A DNA stretch of 64,000 bases, from positions 558,001-622,000 of the forward strand of contig NZ_JAPEMT010000001.1 in NCBI RefSeq assembly GCF_026342435.1, in the 5' to 3' direction. Positions 23,223 to 31,801 of this stretch are shown here, one piece after another. Numbering within the stretch: the first letter of the stretch is position 1; the number at the start of each line of letters is the position of its first letter. Origin of the DNA: Streptomyces sp. NBC_00237. GTDB lineage: Bacteria > Actinomycetota > Actinomycetes > Streptomycetales > Streptomycetaceae. Made by a program: the position numbers and the translations under genes. Under the pieces are notes generated by a model. It worked only from the letters and a program-made list of their open reading frames with translations. It ran no database searches and was not told the origin of the DNA.

Positions 23223-24104
23223 ATGCCGAGCGTTCCCCTGCCGGACGAGCCGTCCGGGCTCCCCCTCGACGAGCCGCCGACGCTCCCCGCCGTCGCCCCG
23301 GACGCCAGTGTTCCGTACGGCGACCACCCCGACCAGATCATCGACTTCTACGCGCCGCGCGGGGAACGGGCCGGGGCCGCCCCGCTGGTGGTCGTCCTGC
23401 ACGGCGGGGCGTGGCGGGCACCGTACGACAGGCAGCACATCACCCCGTTCGCGGACTTCCTGGCCCGGCGGGGCTTCGCGGTCGCCAATGTCGAGTACCG
23501 GAGGGGCAGTTCGCTGCCGCATCAGGGGGCGGAGGGGCCTGTCGCAGGGCGCTGGCCGGAGACCTTCGACGACGTGGCCGCCGCCCTGGACGCACTGCCG
23601 CACCTGGCGAAGGAGGCCCTGCCGGAGGCGGACGTCCGCCGCACCGTCCTGACCGGACACTCCGCCGGGGGCCACCTGGCGTTGTGGGCCTCCGCCCGGC
23701 ACGTGCTCCCCGAGGGCGCGCCGTGGCGGCTCGACGGGCCGCCGCCGCTGCGCGGGGTGGTCGCACTCGCACCGATCGCGGACTTCGCCACGTCTGTACG
23801 GATGGAGGTGTGCGGCGGCGCCGTCACCCAGCTCCTGGGCGGCGAGTCGGCGTACGAGGAACGCCTTCCGTACGCGGACCCGGCCGCCCTGCTGCCCACC
23901 GGCATCGCGACCACCGTCGTCCAGGGCCGCACCGACACGACCGTTCCGCACGAGGTGTCGGAGGCGTACGCGGAGGCGGCGGCGAAGGCGGGCGAGGTCG
24001 TCGGACTGACGCTCCTGGAGGACGTGGGCCACTTCCCGCTGATCGACCCGGCGGCGGACGCGTGTGCGGTGGTGGCGGAGGAGATCGCGCAACTCGCCTA
24101 CTGA
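23223..24104 (+). CDS. Alpha/beta hydrolase, probable kynurenine formamidase
   Basis: A 293-residue esterase-fold enzyme. It shows the oxyanion motif HGGAW and nucleophile elbow GHSAGGH, with the catalytic Asp in QGRTDTTVP and His in DVGHFPLID. Length and HGGxW type match kynurenine formamidases of the esterase group. Position directly behind kynA and kynU suggests it hydrolyses N-formylkynurenine, the step between them. ATG 23223 is chosen because GGAGG lies 11 bases before it; ATG 23169 would add a segment unlike the family. Confidence 0.8.
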   Translation: MPSVPLPDEPSGLPLDEPPTLPAVAPDASVPYGDHPDQIIDFYAPRGERAGAAPLVVVLHGGAWRAPYDRQHITPFADFLARRGFAVANVEYRRGSSLPHQGAEGPVAGRWPETFDDVAAALDALPHLAKEALPEADVRRTVLTGHSAGGHLALWASARHVLPEGAPWRLDGPPPLRGVVALAPIADFATSVRMEVCGGAVTQLLGGESAYEERLPYADPAALLPTGIATTVVQGRTDTTVPHEVSEAYAEAAAKAGEVVGLTLLEDVGHFPLIDPAADACAVVAEEIAQLAY

Positions 24105-24254
24105 GGCTCTGCATCGCGGACCCTGCCTGTCCGCACGTCAGGTGCGGGCCGGAGCGAGGGGCCGGGTGGTGGGCCGTGTAGTACCTGAGGGGGACCCCGA
24201 AGGTCGGAGCCCCGGGGGACGACCTGGGGCGTTCCCCGTCCTACCGTGGGAAAC

Positions 24255-25733
24255 GTGAACCAGAAATCCAGCAGCCGAAGCCCGGAATTCCGCCTCGCCG
24301 CGACGGCGCTGCGGGGACTGCGCGAGGACCTCCTGCGTGCCCCGCTGGCCTTCCGGCCGCTCCCGCCCCTGCGCACGGACGGTCCCGGGTGGGCCCGTGT
24401 GCCGGAGCGGATACGGGCCGTGGCGACCTGGTCGGTGCACGTGTTGGTCCTGGTGCTGGCCGTCATCACCTTCGCCATCGGCTACTCGACCGACTCCGAC
24501 GTGGAGGCGCAGTTCTTCATCGGCGTCTTCTCGGCGGTGCCGGTCGCGCTCAGCCTGATCCGGCCGGTGCTCGCCTGGTGGGCGTGTCTGATCATGGCTC
24601 CGGTCACCGGCAACATCGGGGCGTTCGACTCGGGGTATCCGTGGCCGCCCGGCTCCATCGCCGCGATGCTCGTGGTGATGACGGTGGTCGCGGCCAGGAC
24701 CCGGCCCCGGGCGGCGGCCTGGATGTGGAGCCTCGCGGCGGTGTACGTGGGGCTGACCACGATGATGCTGTCGGAGGACGTGCAGGTCATCTACAACGGG
24801 CCCGCGTTCCTGCTCGCCGTGGGCCTGCCCCTCCTCCTGGTCTCCTTCCTCCACGTCCGCCGGACGGCCGAGCGCGAGATCGTCGCCCAGCAGCGAGAGA
24901 TCGTCGCCCAGAGGACCGTCACCGCCGTCGAGCGCGACCGGCGCACGCTGCTCGAAGAGCGCACCAACATCGCCCGTGAGCTGCACGACGTCGTCGCCCA
25001 CCACATGTCGGTCGTCGCCATCCAGGCCGAAGCCGCCCCGTACCGGGTGGAGAATCCGCCGCCCGAGCTGGAGCAGGCGTTCGCCACGATCCGGGAGAAC
25101 GCGGTGGCGGCCCTCACCGAACTGCGCCGCGTACTGGGAGTCGTACGGGCGGAGGACTACGAGGCCCCCGACGCCCCGCAGCCACAGCTCTCCGACCTGC
25201 CGCGCCTGCTGTCGAACGTCCAGGAGACCGGTCTTTCGGTCGAGCTGGCCACCACCGGTGCGGTCCGCGCGCTTCCGCAGGGCGTGGAGCTGTCGGCGTA
25301 CCGCATCGTCCAGGAGGCCCTGAGCAACGTGCTGCGACACGCGCCGGGCGCGGCGGCCAGGGTCGAGGTGAGCCACGTCCTGGGCGGCCTGGGCCTGCGG
25401 GTGGTCAACGAACCCGGCACGGCCGACGCCCCGCCGTCGCCCGGCGCCGGGCACGGGCTGACCGGGATGCGGGAGCGGGTGCAGATGCTGGACGGCGAGA
25501 TGACGGCGGAGCCGACGGCAGGAGGGGGCTTCGAGGTGACGGTGTTCGTGCCGGTGGCGGCAGGGACCGTGGGTGCGGGGGCCGTGGCTTCGGTGCCCGC
25601 GACGTCGTCGGTGGCTTCGGGGGCGGTGGAGGACACCGTTCCGGTGCCCGCCCAGGGGTGCGCCGTCGAGGACGCCGTACCGTCGATGCTCCGCAAGGAG
25701 CCCGCCGAGCCGCACCCGGAGTCCGCCGCATGA
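24255..25733 (+). CDS. Two-component sensor histidine kinase, NarL/DesK type
   Basis: About 492 residues (GTG 24255; GTG 24246 is equally possible). A basic N-terminal region precedes five to six membrane helices (~60-195), then a coiled dimerisation segment with two EIVAQQREIVAQR-like repeats, the phospho-acceptor His in RELHDVVAHHMSVV and an ATPase domain ending in GHGLTGMRERVQML. A 60-residue Val/Pro/Ala tail follows. It overlaps the response-regulator start by four bases. The signal is unknown. Confidence 0.9.
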   Translation: MNQKSSSRSPEFRLAATALRGLREDLLRAPLAFRPLPPLRTDGPGWARVPERIRAVATWSVHVLVLVLAVITFAIGYSTDSDVEAQFFIGVFSAVPVALSLIRPVLAWWACLIMAPVTGNIGAFDSGYPWPPGSIAAMLVVMTVVAARTRPRAAAWMWSLAAVYVGLTTMMLSEDVQVIYNGPAFLLAVGLPLLLVSFLHVRRTAEREIVAQQREIVAQRTVTAVERDRRTLLEERTNIARELHDVVAHHMSVVAIQAEAAPYRVENPPPELEQAFATIRENAVAALTELRRVLGVVRAEDYEAPDAPQPQLSDLPRLLSNVQETGLSVELATTGAVRALPQGVELSAYRIVQEALSNVLRHAPGAAARVEVSHVLGGLGLRVVNEPGTADAPPSPGAGHGLTGMRERVQMLDGEMTAEPTAGGGFEVTVFVPVAAGTVGAGAVASVPATSSVASGAVEDTVPVPAQGCAVEDAVPSMLRKEPAEPHPESAA

Positions 25734-26434
25734 CCACCGCGCACGCCCCGTCCGCTGCCCCCGCCGACCCCATCCGGGTGCTGATCGTCGACGACCAGAT
25801 GATGGTCAGGGAAGGGTTCTCCGTCCTGCTCAACGCGATGCCCGGCATCGAGGTCGTCGGTGAGGCCGTCGACGGGCGGCAGGCGATCGCGCAGACGGCG
25901 GCGCTGCACCCGGACGTCGTCCTGATGGACATCCGGATGCCCGAGCTGAACGGCATCGAGGCCACCCGCGAGATCGTCGCCGCGAACGGGGACGCGAAGG
26001 TGCTGGTCCTCACCACCTTCGACCTCGACGAGTACGTCTACCAGGCGCTGCGCGCGGGGGCCTCCGGCTTTCTGCTGAAGGACGCGTCCGCCCGCCAGCT
26101 CGCCGAGGGCGTACGGGTGGTGGCGCGCGGCGAGGCGCTGCTCGCCCCGGCGGTCACGAAGCGGCTGATCGCCGAGTTCTCCAAGCTGACCGAGTCGTCG
26201 TCGGCCCGTCGGCCCGTCGGGCCCGACCAGATAGGCGACCTCACGGAACGCGAGACCGAGGTCCTCGTCCTGATCGCGAACGGGCTCTCCAACGGGGAGA
26301 TCGCCTCCCGGCTGGTCGTCGCCGAGTCCACGATCAAGACGCACGTGAGCCGGGTGCTGGTGAAGCTGGGTCTGCGGGACCGGACACAGGCGGCGGTGTT
26401 CGCGTACGAGGCGAGGCTGGTGACGCCGGGGTAG
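25730..26434 (+). CDS. Response regulator, NarL/LuxR family
   Basis: A 234-residue DNA-binding regulator and partner of the preceding kinase. The receiver domain has VLIVDDQMMVREGF, the phospho-Asp in VVLMDIRMPELNG and Lys in LLKDAS. The C-terminal LuxR helix-turn-helix reads LTERETEVLVLIANGLSNGEIA and then STIKTHVSRVLVKL. ATG overlaps the kinase TGA. Confidence 0.93.
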   Translation: MTTAHAPSAAPADPIRVLIVDDQMMVREGFSVLLNAMPGIEVVGEAVDGRQAIAQTAALHPDVVLMDIRMPELNGIEATREIVAANGDAKVLVLTTFDLDEYVYQALRAGASGFLLKDASARQLAEGVRVVARGEALLAPAVTKRLIAEFSKLTESSSARRPVGPDQIGDLTERETEVLVLIANGLSNGEIASRLVVAESTIKTHVSRVLVKLGLRDRTQAAVFAYEARLVTPG

Positions 26435-26528
26435 GGGGCTGATCACCCGGATGGGTGAAGATCCCCCGATGCCGCTCGGCGCTGCTCCGGTCCCGCCACA
26501 CTGGTGCCCGCACAGAAGGGGGTGCAGC

Positions 26529-27125
26529 ATGACGGTTATGGCAGAGCGCGCAGTGCAGATGTCTCCGGAGGAGTTCGAGGGGATCGCCAAGACCCTGGAG
26601 AGGGAGACCGACGCCGTCAGGTTGGAATTCATCAACGGGCGGATCGGATTCAGAAGCATGCCGGATGGGGACCACAACGAGATCGTCGAGTGGCTGAGGG
26701 CTGTATGCATGCAGCATAAACCCGGGTGGGCGTTGTACGGACCGGATCAGGGACTCAAGGTCGGGTCCTACCGGAAGGGAAGGGTCCGGCCTGATGGATC
26801 GCTCGCGCCGAGGAAGAACTTCGCAGGCCACGGAGACTGGGCCGATCCGGCAGGCGTGCTGATGACGGTCGAGGTCACCTCGTACGACTCGGACACCAAC
26901 AATCGGGACCGAGTCGAAAAGCCCGCAGCCTACGCCGCAGCGGGTATCCCGGTGTATCTGCTGATCGACCGGGACTCCTGCAAGGTGTCTGTGTTCAGCA
27001 GGCCCGATCAGGAAAGTGGAAAGTACAGGGACGTACACAGCGTTGCCTTCGGCTTGCCGATCACGATCCCCGAGCCTGTGGGCATCGAGCTCGACACCGA
27101 GGAACTCAAGGATTACGTCCGCTGA
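26529..27125 (+). CDS. Uma2 family (PD-(D/E)XK fold) protein
   Basis: A 198-residue protein with a restriction-endonuclease-like fold; members are multiplied in Streptomyces and their function is unknown. Active-site-like residues are in RPDGSLAP, MTVEVTSYDS and the following K of VEKPAAYAAAGIPVYLLID. The codon usage is less GC-biased than its neighbours (AAT, ATA and TTG are used), suggesting later acquisition. GGGGGTG precedes ATG 26529. Confidence 0.82.
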   Translation: MTVMAERAVQMSPEEFEGIAKTLERETDAVRLEFINGRIGFRSMPDGDHNEIVEWLRAVCMQHKPGWALYGPDQGLKVGSYRKGRVRPDGSLAPRKNFAGHGDWADPAGVLMTVEVTSYDSDTNNRDRVEKPAAYAAAGIPVYLLIDRDSCKVSVFSRPDQESGKYRDVHSVAFGLPITIPEPVGIELDTEELKDYVR

Positions 27126-27153
27126 CGCACCTATCCCTTGCGATCATGCACCC

Positions 27154-27654
27154 ATGACCACCCTCAACGACCGCACCTCCCTCCTCGCCGAAGCCATAGC
27201 CCTGCGCACCGCCGACCGCACCGAGGAAGCCCGCACCCGCCTCCTCTCCCTCTCCGAGCGTTTCCCCGCCGACGCGGAGATCGCGTACCAGACCGCATGG
27301 GCCCACGACCGGCTCGGGCTCGAAGCGGAGGCGGTGCCGTTCTACGAGAGCGCGCTCGCCGGGACCCTGACCCCGGCCGACCGCAAGGGCGCGCTCCTCG
27401 GCCTCGGCAGCACCTACCGGATCCTCGGCCGGTACGAGGACGCCGTGCGGACCCTGCGCACCGGGGCGGCGGAGTTCCCCGAGGACGGCGCGCTGAGGAC
27501 CTTCCTCTCCATGGCCCTGTTCAACACGGGCGAGGCGCACGAAGGCATGCGGCTCCTGCTGCGCCTCCTCGCCGAAACCAGCGACGACGCCTCCGTGCGG
27601 CAGTACCGGGCGGCCATCGAGTACTACGCGAAGGACCTCACGGCCACCGAGTGA
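27154..27654 (+). CDS. Tetratricopeptide-repeat protein
   Basis: A 166-residue all-helical protein with about four TPR-like repeats (AEIAYQTAWAHDRLGLEAEA; GALLGLGSTYRILGRYEDAV; GALRTFLSMALFNTGEAHEG), a scaffold for protein contacts. No catalytic motif is seen. It lies 28 bp after the Uma2 gene and converges on the ABC operon. Confidence 0.82.
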   Translation: MTTLNDRTSLLAEAIALRTADRTEEARTRLLSLSERFPADAEIAYQTAWAHDRLGLEAEAVPFYESALAGTLTPADRKGALLGLGSTYRILGRYEDAVRTLRTGAAEFPEDGALRTFLSMALFNTGEAHEGMRLLLRLLAETSDDASVRQYRAAIEYYAKDLTATE

Positions 27655-27670
27655 TGCGGCCCGCCCCGGC

Positions 27671-28639
27671 CTACCCGTGCAACCTCCGCAACACCCGGAA
27701 CGCCAGCCACACCGCCCCCGCCCCCAGCACCACCACGATCCCCGTCTCCACCAGCTGGAGCGGCCAGAAGTGGGACTCCGGGTGCACGTCCGAGTAGTGC
27801 TCGACGGCCCCCCGCGCCGCCATGCACGTCTTCGGGTCGGGGTACGCCGTCGACGCCGCTTCGGTCCAGCAGTGCTCCCAGTCCAGCCGCCGCCCCGACT
27901 CGGTGAGCATCCCGTAGGACGTCTCCCACTGGGAGGGGACGATCCCCATCACGGACGAGGGCCCCTCCCTGCGCGCCAGCGTCACCACGGGCCACAGGTA
28001 CTCCCGTATGCGCCCCAGCGCCAGCAGCACGCCGCCCGTCACCACCACGGTCACCCCCATCGCCACCACCGTGCGCCGCACCAACAGCGCGGCGAGCGCC
28101 CCGAAGGCCACCCCGAGGAGCGCGTACGCGGTCCCGGCGATGCCGGACGCCGCATAGCTGTGGGCCTGGTGCCACTGGAAGGGAGCCGCTTCGAAAGCAC
28201 CGAGCCCCACCCGGTACGTCACCCCCAGCAGCACCCACCCCGCCACCGCGAGCCCCGCCGCCACCCCCAGCTTCGCGACCAGCCACCGCGCCGGGGACAC
28301 CCCCTGCGCCCAGGCCAGTTTGTACGTCCCCGACTCCAGCTCCCGCGCGACCATGGGCCCCGCCACGAACGCGCCCAGCAGCATCGGCCCCACCAGCGCC
28401 ACGAAGGCGACGTCCTCCGTGAGGCTCCGCATCCGCGTCCTGAGCGGCGAGCCGTCCTCCACTCCCACCCAGCGCATCATCACCGCCGCCACCAGCGCCA
28501 GCCCGAGCAGCACTCCGGCCACCTGGATCGCGCGCCGGTGCTGCCGCAGCACCACGCGGACCGCCCCCCGCCGCAGGTTCCCGGGGCGTGTCCGGGGGGC
28601 CTGCGGCGAGGCCGGCAGCGTACTCGTGTCCGTACTCAT
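27671..28639 (-). CDS. ABC-2 type membrane permease (operon gene 5)
   Basis: A 322-residue permease with about six membrane helices. It shares the segments GPMVARELESGTYKLAWAQGVSPARWL and HFWPLQLVETGIV with its two upstream paralogues. A long external loop between the last two helices contains Cys residues (HCWTEAA, KTCMAAR). It is the last gene of the GntR-led operon; its ATG overlaps the previous TGA by four bases. Substrate unknown; such operons respond to cell-envelope drugs in related systems. Confidence 0.85.
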   Translation of the reverse strand: MSTDTSTLPASPQAPRTRPGNLRRGAVRVVLRQHRRAIQVAGVLLGLALVAAVMMRWVGVEDGSPLRTRMRSLTEDVAFVALVGPMLLGAFVAGPMVARELESGTYKLAWAQGVSPARWLVAKLGVAAGLAVAGWVLLGVTYRVGLGAFEAAPFQWHQAHSYAASGIAGTAYALLGVAFGALAALLVRRTVVAMGVTVVVTGGVLLALGRIREYLWPVVTLARREGPSSVMGIVPSQWETSYGMLTESGRRLDWEHCWTEAASTAYPDPKTCMAARGAVEHYSDVHPESHFWPLQLVETGIVVVLGAGAVWLAFRVLRRLHG

Positions 28640-29313
28640 GAAGCGTCTCCCCGTGCTGCGCGGTGAAGGAGCAGGAAGGCAGCCGCGGCCGCCACGGCCG
28701 TGCCCGCCAACAGCGGTACGGTCAGGGTGAGTTGCGCGTCGAACGTGTCGTACGGCTGGGACCCGCCCGCCATCAGCGTGACCCCCAGCACCAGCCCCGC
28801 GAGGGCCATCGCCGCAGTCGTACGGCGTACCAGCAGCCCGCACAGCGCCCCGAAGGCCACCGCGAAGAGCGTGTACGCGACGGGCGCGGGCCCGATCGGC
28901 AGCGCCGCGTCCCGCAGTGCCCCCATCACCCCCGCCATCGGAAGCGTGAGCGCGAGCAGCACCCCGACCGGCACCAGCAGCTTCGCCGCCAGCCAGCGCG
29001 CCGGGGTGACGCCCTGCGTCCAGGCCAGCTTGTACGTCCCCGAGGCCAGCTCCTCGGCGACCATCGGCCCCGCCACCAGCACCCCGCCGAACAGCGGCAG
29101 CCCCAGCGACACCACGTCCCCGACGGCGAAGGTCCACCCCTGCCGCGCCTCCTGTGCCCCGGACCACACCGTCGCGGCCAGCGGCAGCACCGAGCCGAGA
29201 GCGGCCAGGACCAGAGCGGTCCGCAGGGCGGCCCGGTGCTGTCGCAGTACGTATCGGTAGGGGACAGCCCTCGCCTGCGTCACGCCCCTCGAAAGCGCCA
29301 CGGCCATGCTCAC
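28636..29313 (-). CDS. ABC-2 type membrane permease (operon gene 4, shorter paralogue)
   Basis: A 225-residue permease. GTG 29313 overlaps the upstream stop (GTGA); ATG 29307 is an alternative. It keeps the paralogue signature GPMVAEELASGTYKLAWTQGVTPARWL but lacks the Cys-containing external loop of the two others, so it is about 100 residues shorter. The three permeases probably arose by tandem duplication and may form hetero-oligomers with one shared ATPase. Confidence 0.83.
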   Translation of the reverse strand: MSMAVALSRGVTQARAVPYRYVLRQHRAALRTALVLAALGSVLPLAATVWSGAQEARQGWTFAVGDVVSLGLPLFGGVLVAGPMVAEELASGTYKLAWTQGVTPARWLAAKLLVPVGVLLALTLPMAGVMGALRDAALPIGPAPVAYTLFAVAFGALCGLLVRRTTAAMALAGLVLGVTLMAGGSQPYDTFDAQLTLTVPLLAGTAVAAAAAFLLLHRAARGDAS

Positions 29314-30284
29314 GACGCCCCCGCATGCTTGCCCCGCAGCACCCGGAAGGCGACGGCGACCGCTATGCCCGCCGCCACCAACAGCAGTCCGGACTCGACG
29401 AGTTGGAGCGGCCAGAAGTGACCCTCGCGGTGCACGTCCATGAAGTACTGGACCCCGCCCTGGTCGATCATGCACTCCTCCGACGACTTGCCGCCGCCCG
29501 TCTGCGCCAGGCACTCCCGGGGCAGGACGCGCTCCCCGGAAGCGGTCAGCATGCCGTCCTCGACGACCCGCACGCCCGGGGTGTACATGTCCTCGTACAT
29601 CGGCTGCTTCGACACCAGGGTCTCGACCGGCCACAGCTTCTCCCGCAGCAGCTCGGAGAAGGCGAACTGGACGGTGAGCACCGAAACCCCGGTGAACGCC
29701 ATCGCGGTCACCGTCCTGCGCATCAGCAACCCGACCAGCGTGCCGACCCCGACGGCCAGCGCGGACTGCGCGACCTGCACGGGACCGAGCAGCTCGTACG
29801 CGGGCCCGTCCCAGGCCAGATGCATCGTGGCGCGCTCCGTCAGGCTGCCCACGGTCAACCGGAACAGCACCACCAGCACCGCCGACCCGCCCAGCGTCAC
29901 CGCCGTCGCCAGCGCGAGCTTCGTGGCGAGCCACCGCACGGGGGACACGGACTGCGTCCACAGCCAGGTGTACGTCCCCGACTCCAGCTCCCGCGCGACC
30001 AGCGGCCCCGCGACGAACGCCCCGATCAGGGCGGGCAGCAGTCCGGTCACAAAGAGGGCGCGCTGGAGCAGCATCCCCATTCCGGTGTCCGCGTCCCGCG
30101 CGAACGCGCCCTTCGGGTCGACGAGCGCCGTCACGACGAGGAAGACCGCCACGCCGAGCGCGGCGACGGCGAGCGCTCCGCAGAACACCCTTGCCGTGAA
30201 GCGATGTTGACGTGCCGTCACCCAGCGCGGCCCGCTCAGCCTGGCCGCCCTGGGCATCCTGGACATCAGCGAAACGGCACTCAT
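29310..30284 (-). CDS. ABC-2 type membrane permease (operon gene 3)
   Basis: A 324-residue permease with the signature GPLVARELESGTYTWLWTQSVSPVRWL and an external loop with Cys (RECLAQT, EECMIDQ) before the last helix (HFWPLQLVESGLLLVAAGIA). It begins with an ATG that overlaps the ATPase stop by four bases. It is the closest paralogue of the gene at 27671. Confidence 0.85.
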   Translation of the reverse strand: MSAVSLMSRMPRAARLSGPRWVTARQHRFTARVFCGALAVAALGVAVFLVVTALVDPKGAFARDADTGMGMLLQRALFVTGLLPALIGAFVAGPLVARELESGTYTWLWTQSVSPVRWLATKLALATAVTLGGSAVLVVLFRLTVGSLTERATMHLAWDGPAYELLGPVQVAQSALAVGVGTLVGLLMRRTVTAMAFTGVSVLTVQFAFSELLREKLWPVETLVSKQPMYEDMYTPGVRVVEDGMLTASGERVLPRECLAQTGGGKSSEECMIDQGGVQYFMDVHREGHFWPLQLVESGLLLVAAGIAVAVAFRVLRGKHAGAS

Positions 30285-31216
30285 GCGGACACCCCCGCCG
30301 AGGAACGCCCCGACGCCGACCCCGCTGCCAGGCGGATCGGCTCCGCACTCGGCGTGAGCAGCGGGGGCGCGTCGGGCGACCTCATGTGGGCGAGCAGCAG
30401 CTCTTCGAGCGTCGGCTCGACGACCTCCCAGCCGCCCCCGAACGGAGCCCCGTCCCGCCGCACCAGCGCCGTCATGTGACGCCCTGTCACCTTCGACTCG
30501 ACGACGGTCGTCCCCGACACGATCTCGGCCACCGGACCCGACAACAGCGCGTGCGCGGCGAGCAGTTCTTCCGTCTCGCCCCCGAGCCGGATCCGCCCGT
30601 TCTCCATCAGCAGCAGGTAGTCGCAGGCCCCTTCCAGCTCGGCCAGGATGTGGGAGGAGATGACGACGGTGGTGCCGCTGTCGCCCGCCTCCGCGAGCAG
30701 GTTGCCCATCAGCTGGTGCCGGGCGAGCGGGTCGAGGTCGGCCATCGGCTCGTCGAGGAGCAGCAGATCGGGCTGCTTGCCCAGGCACAGGGCGAGGGCG
30801 ACGCGGGTGCGCTGCCCGCCGGACAGCTCCCGTACCTTCGTCCCCAGATCCAGGTTTCCGTCCCTGACGATGCGGACGGCGCGCTCGGCGTCCCACCGTC
30901 CCGGATTCAGCTCCTGGCCCATCCGCAAGGTCTCGTCAATCGTGAACTGCGGGTACAGGGGCTTCTCCTGCGCCAGGAAGGCGAGGTGCTCGCGCGCCGC
31001 ACCCGGCACCTTCCCCATCACGCGCAGCTCGCCCTCGGTGGGCCGGATCAGCCCGGCCAGCTGCCCCAACAGCGTTGACTTCCCTGCCCCGTTGGGGCCG
31101 ACCAACGCGCATATCCGCCCCTGCGGCAACCGGAAGGAGCAGTCCTGGACGGCCCACTTGCCGAGCCGTCCGTACCTCTTGCCGAGCCCGACGGCCTCGA
31201 TCGCGGCGGTTGTCAT
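30281..31216 (-). CDS. ABC transporter ATP-binding protein (operon gene 2)
   Basis: A 311-residue ATPase serving the three permeases that follow. Walker A GPNGAGKST, signature ELSGGQRTR, Walker B LLLLDEPMADLDP and the switch His in ISSHI are all intact. An 80-residue C-terminal regulatory extension follows the nucleotide domain. It lies 52 bp after the GntR gene; that gap holds a triplicated CTGCCCCCTCGTTCATCC-like repeat (31221-31275). Confidence 0.9.
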   Translation of the reverse strand: MTTAAIEAVGLGKRYGRLGKWAVQDCSFRLPQGRICALVGPNGAGKSTLLGQLAGLIRPTEGELRVMGKVPGAAREHLAFLAQEKPLYPQFTIDETLRMGQELNPGRWDAERAVRIVRDGNLDLGTKVRELSGGQRTRVALALCLGKQPDLLLLDEPMADLDPLARHQLMGNLLAEAGDSGTTVVISSHILAELEGACDYLLLMENGRIRLGGETEELLAAHALLSGPVAEIVSGTTVVESKVTGRHMTALVRRDGAPFGGGWEVVEPTLEELLLAHMRSPDAPPLLTPSAEPIRLAAGSASGRSSAGVSA

Positions 31217-31268
31217 CGCACTGCCCCCTCATTCATCCCTGCCCCCTCGGCCATCCCTGCCCCCTCGT

Positions 31269-31658
31269 TCATCCCTGCTCCCCTTCGAAGATCTGGTCCA
31301 GTACGGAAGTGATGAGTGCGGCCACGTCGTCCTTGTCCATCCCTGACGATCTGGCCCGCCCCGCCCACTCCCGCAGTTCCTCGCGCAGTGGTGAATCGGC
31401 GGGCTGCGCTGCCCCCAGGGACCGGGTCACGAACGTCCCCATCCCGCGCCTGGCTTCCACCAGGCCCTCCCGCTCCAGCTCCCGGTACGCCTTGAGGACG
31501 GTGTTCGGGTTGATCGCCGTCGCCTCCACCACCGCGCGGGCGGTGGGGAGTTGGTCCCCGGGCTCCAGCAGTCCGAGCCGCAGGGCGTGCTTGGTCTGCT
31601 GCACGATCTGGAGGTAGGTGGCGACTCCGCTGCGCCGGTCGATGCGGTACTCGACCAT
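31269..31658 (-). CDS. GntR-family repressor, YtrA type
   Basis: A 129-residue short GntR regulator: winged helix (IVQQTKHALRLGLLEPGDQLP, then AINPNTVLKAYRELEREGLV) and a small dimerisation tail. YtrA-type members repress the ABC operon they lead. ATG 31658 is preferred because AAGGGGG precedes it at normal spacing; GTG 31667 is possible. The perfect palindrome 13 bp upstream is its likely operator, giving autoregulation of the five-gene operon. Confidence 0.88.
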   Translation of the reverse strand: MVEYRIDRRSGVATYLQIVQQTKHALRLGLLEPGDQLPTARAVVEATAINPNTVLKAYRELEREGLVEARRGMGTFVTRSLGAAQPADSPLREELREWAGRARSSGMDKDDVAALITSVLDQIFEGEQG

Positions 31659-31670
31659 CGCACTCACCCC

Positions 31671-31696
31671 CCTTTCACTAATCAAGTAGTGAAAGG
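31671..31696. promoter_or_regulatory. Probable operator of the GntR/YtrA repressor
   Basis: CCTTTCACTA-ATCAAG-TAGTGAAAGG, a perfect inverted repeat with 10-bp arms and a 6-bp spacer immediately upstream of the gntR gene. It covers the expected promoter and ribosome-site region, so binding would block both transcription start and elongation. Confidence 0.7.
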
Positions 31697-31708
31697 GTGA
31701 TCCAGAAA

Positions 31709-31738
31709 GGGGCCGGTGTCAATCGAGACACCGGCCCC
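31709..31738 (-). terminator. Hairpin terminator after mshD
   Basis: GGGGCCGGTGTC-AATCGA-GACACCGGCCCC, perfect 12-bp arms, between the mshD stop and the gntR operator. It separates the two leftward units. Confidence 0.8.
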
Positions 31739-31801
31739 TAGGGGACGAACCAGGGTGCGTCGGGGGTCAATCAAAGTGCGTCGGGGGTCAATCAGGGTTC
31801 G

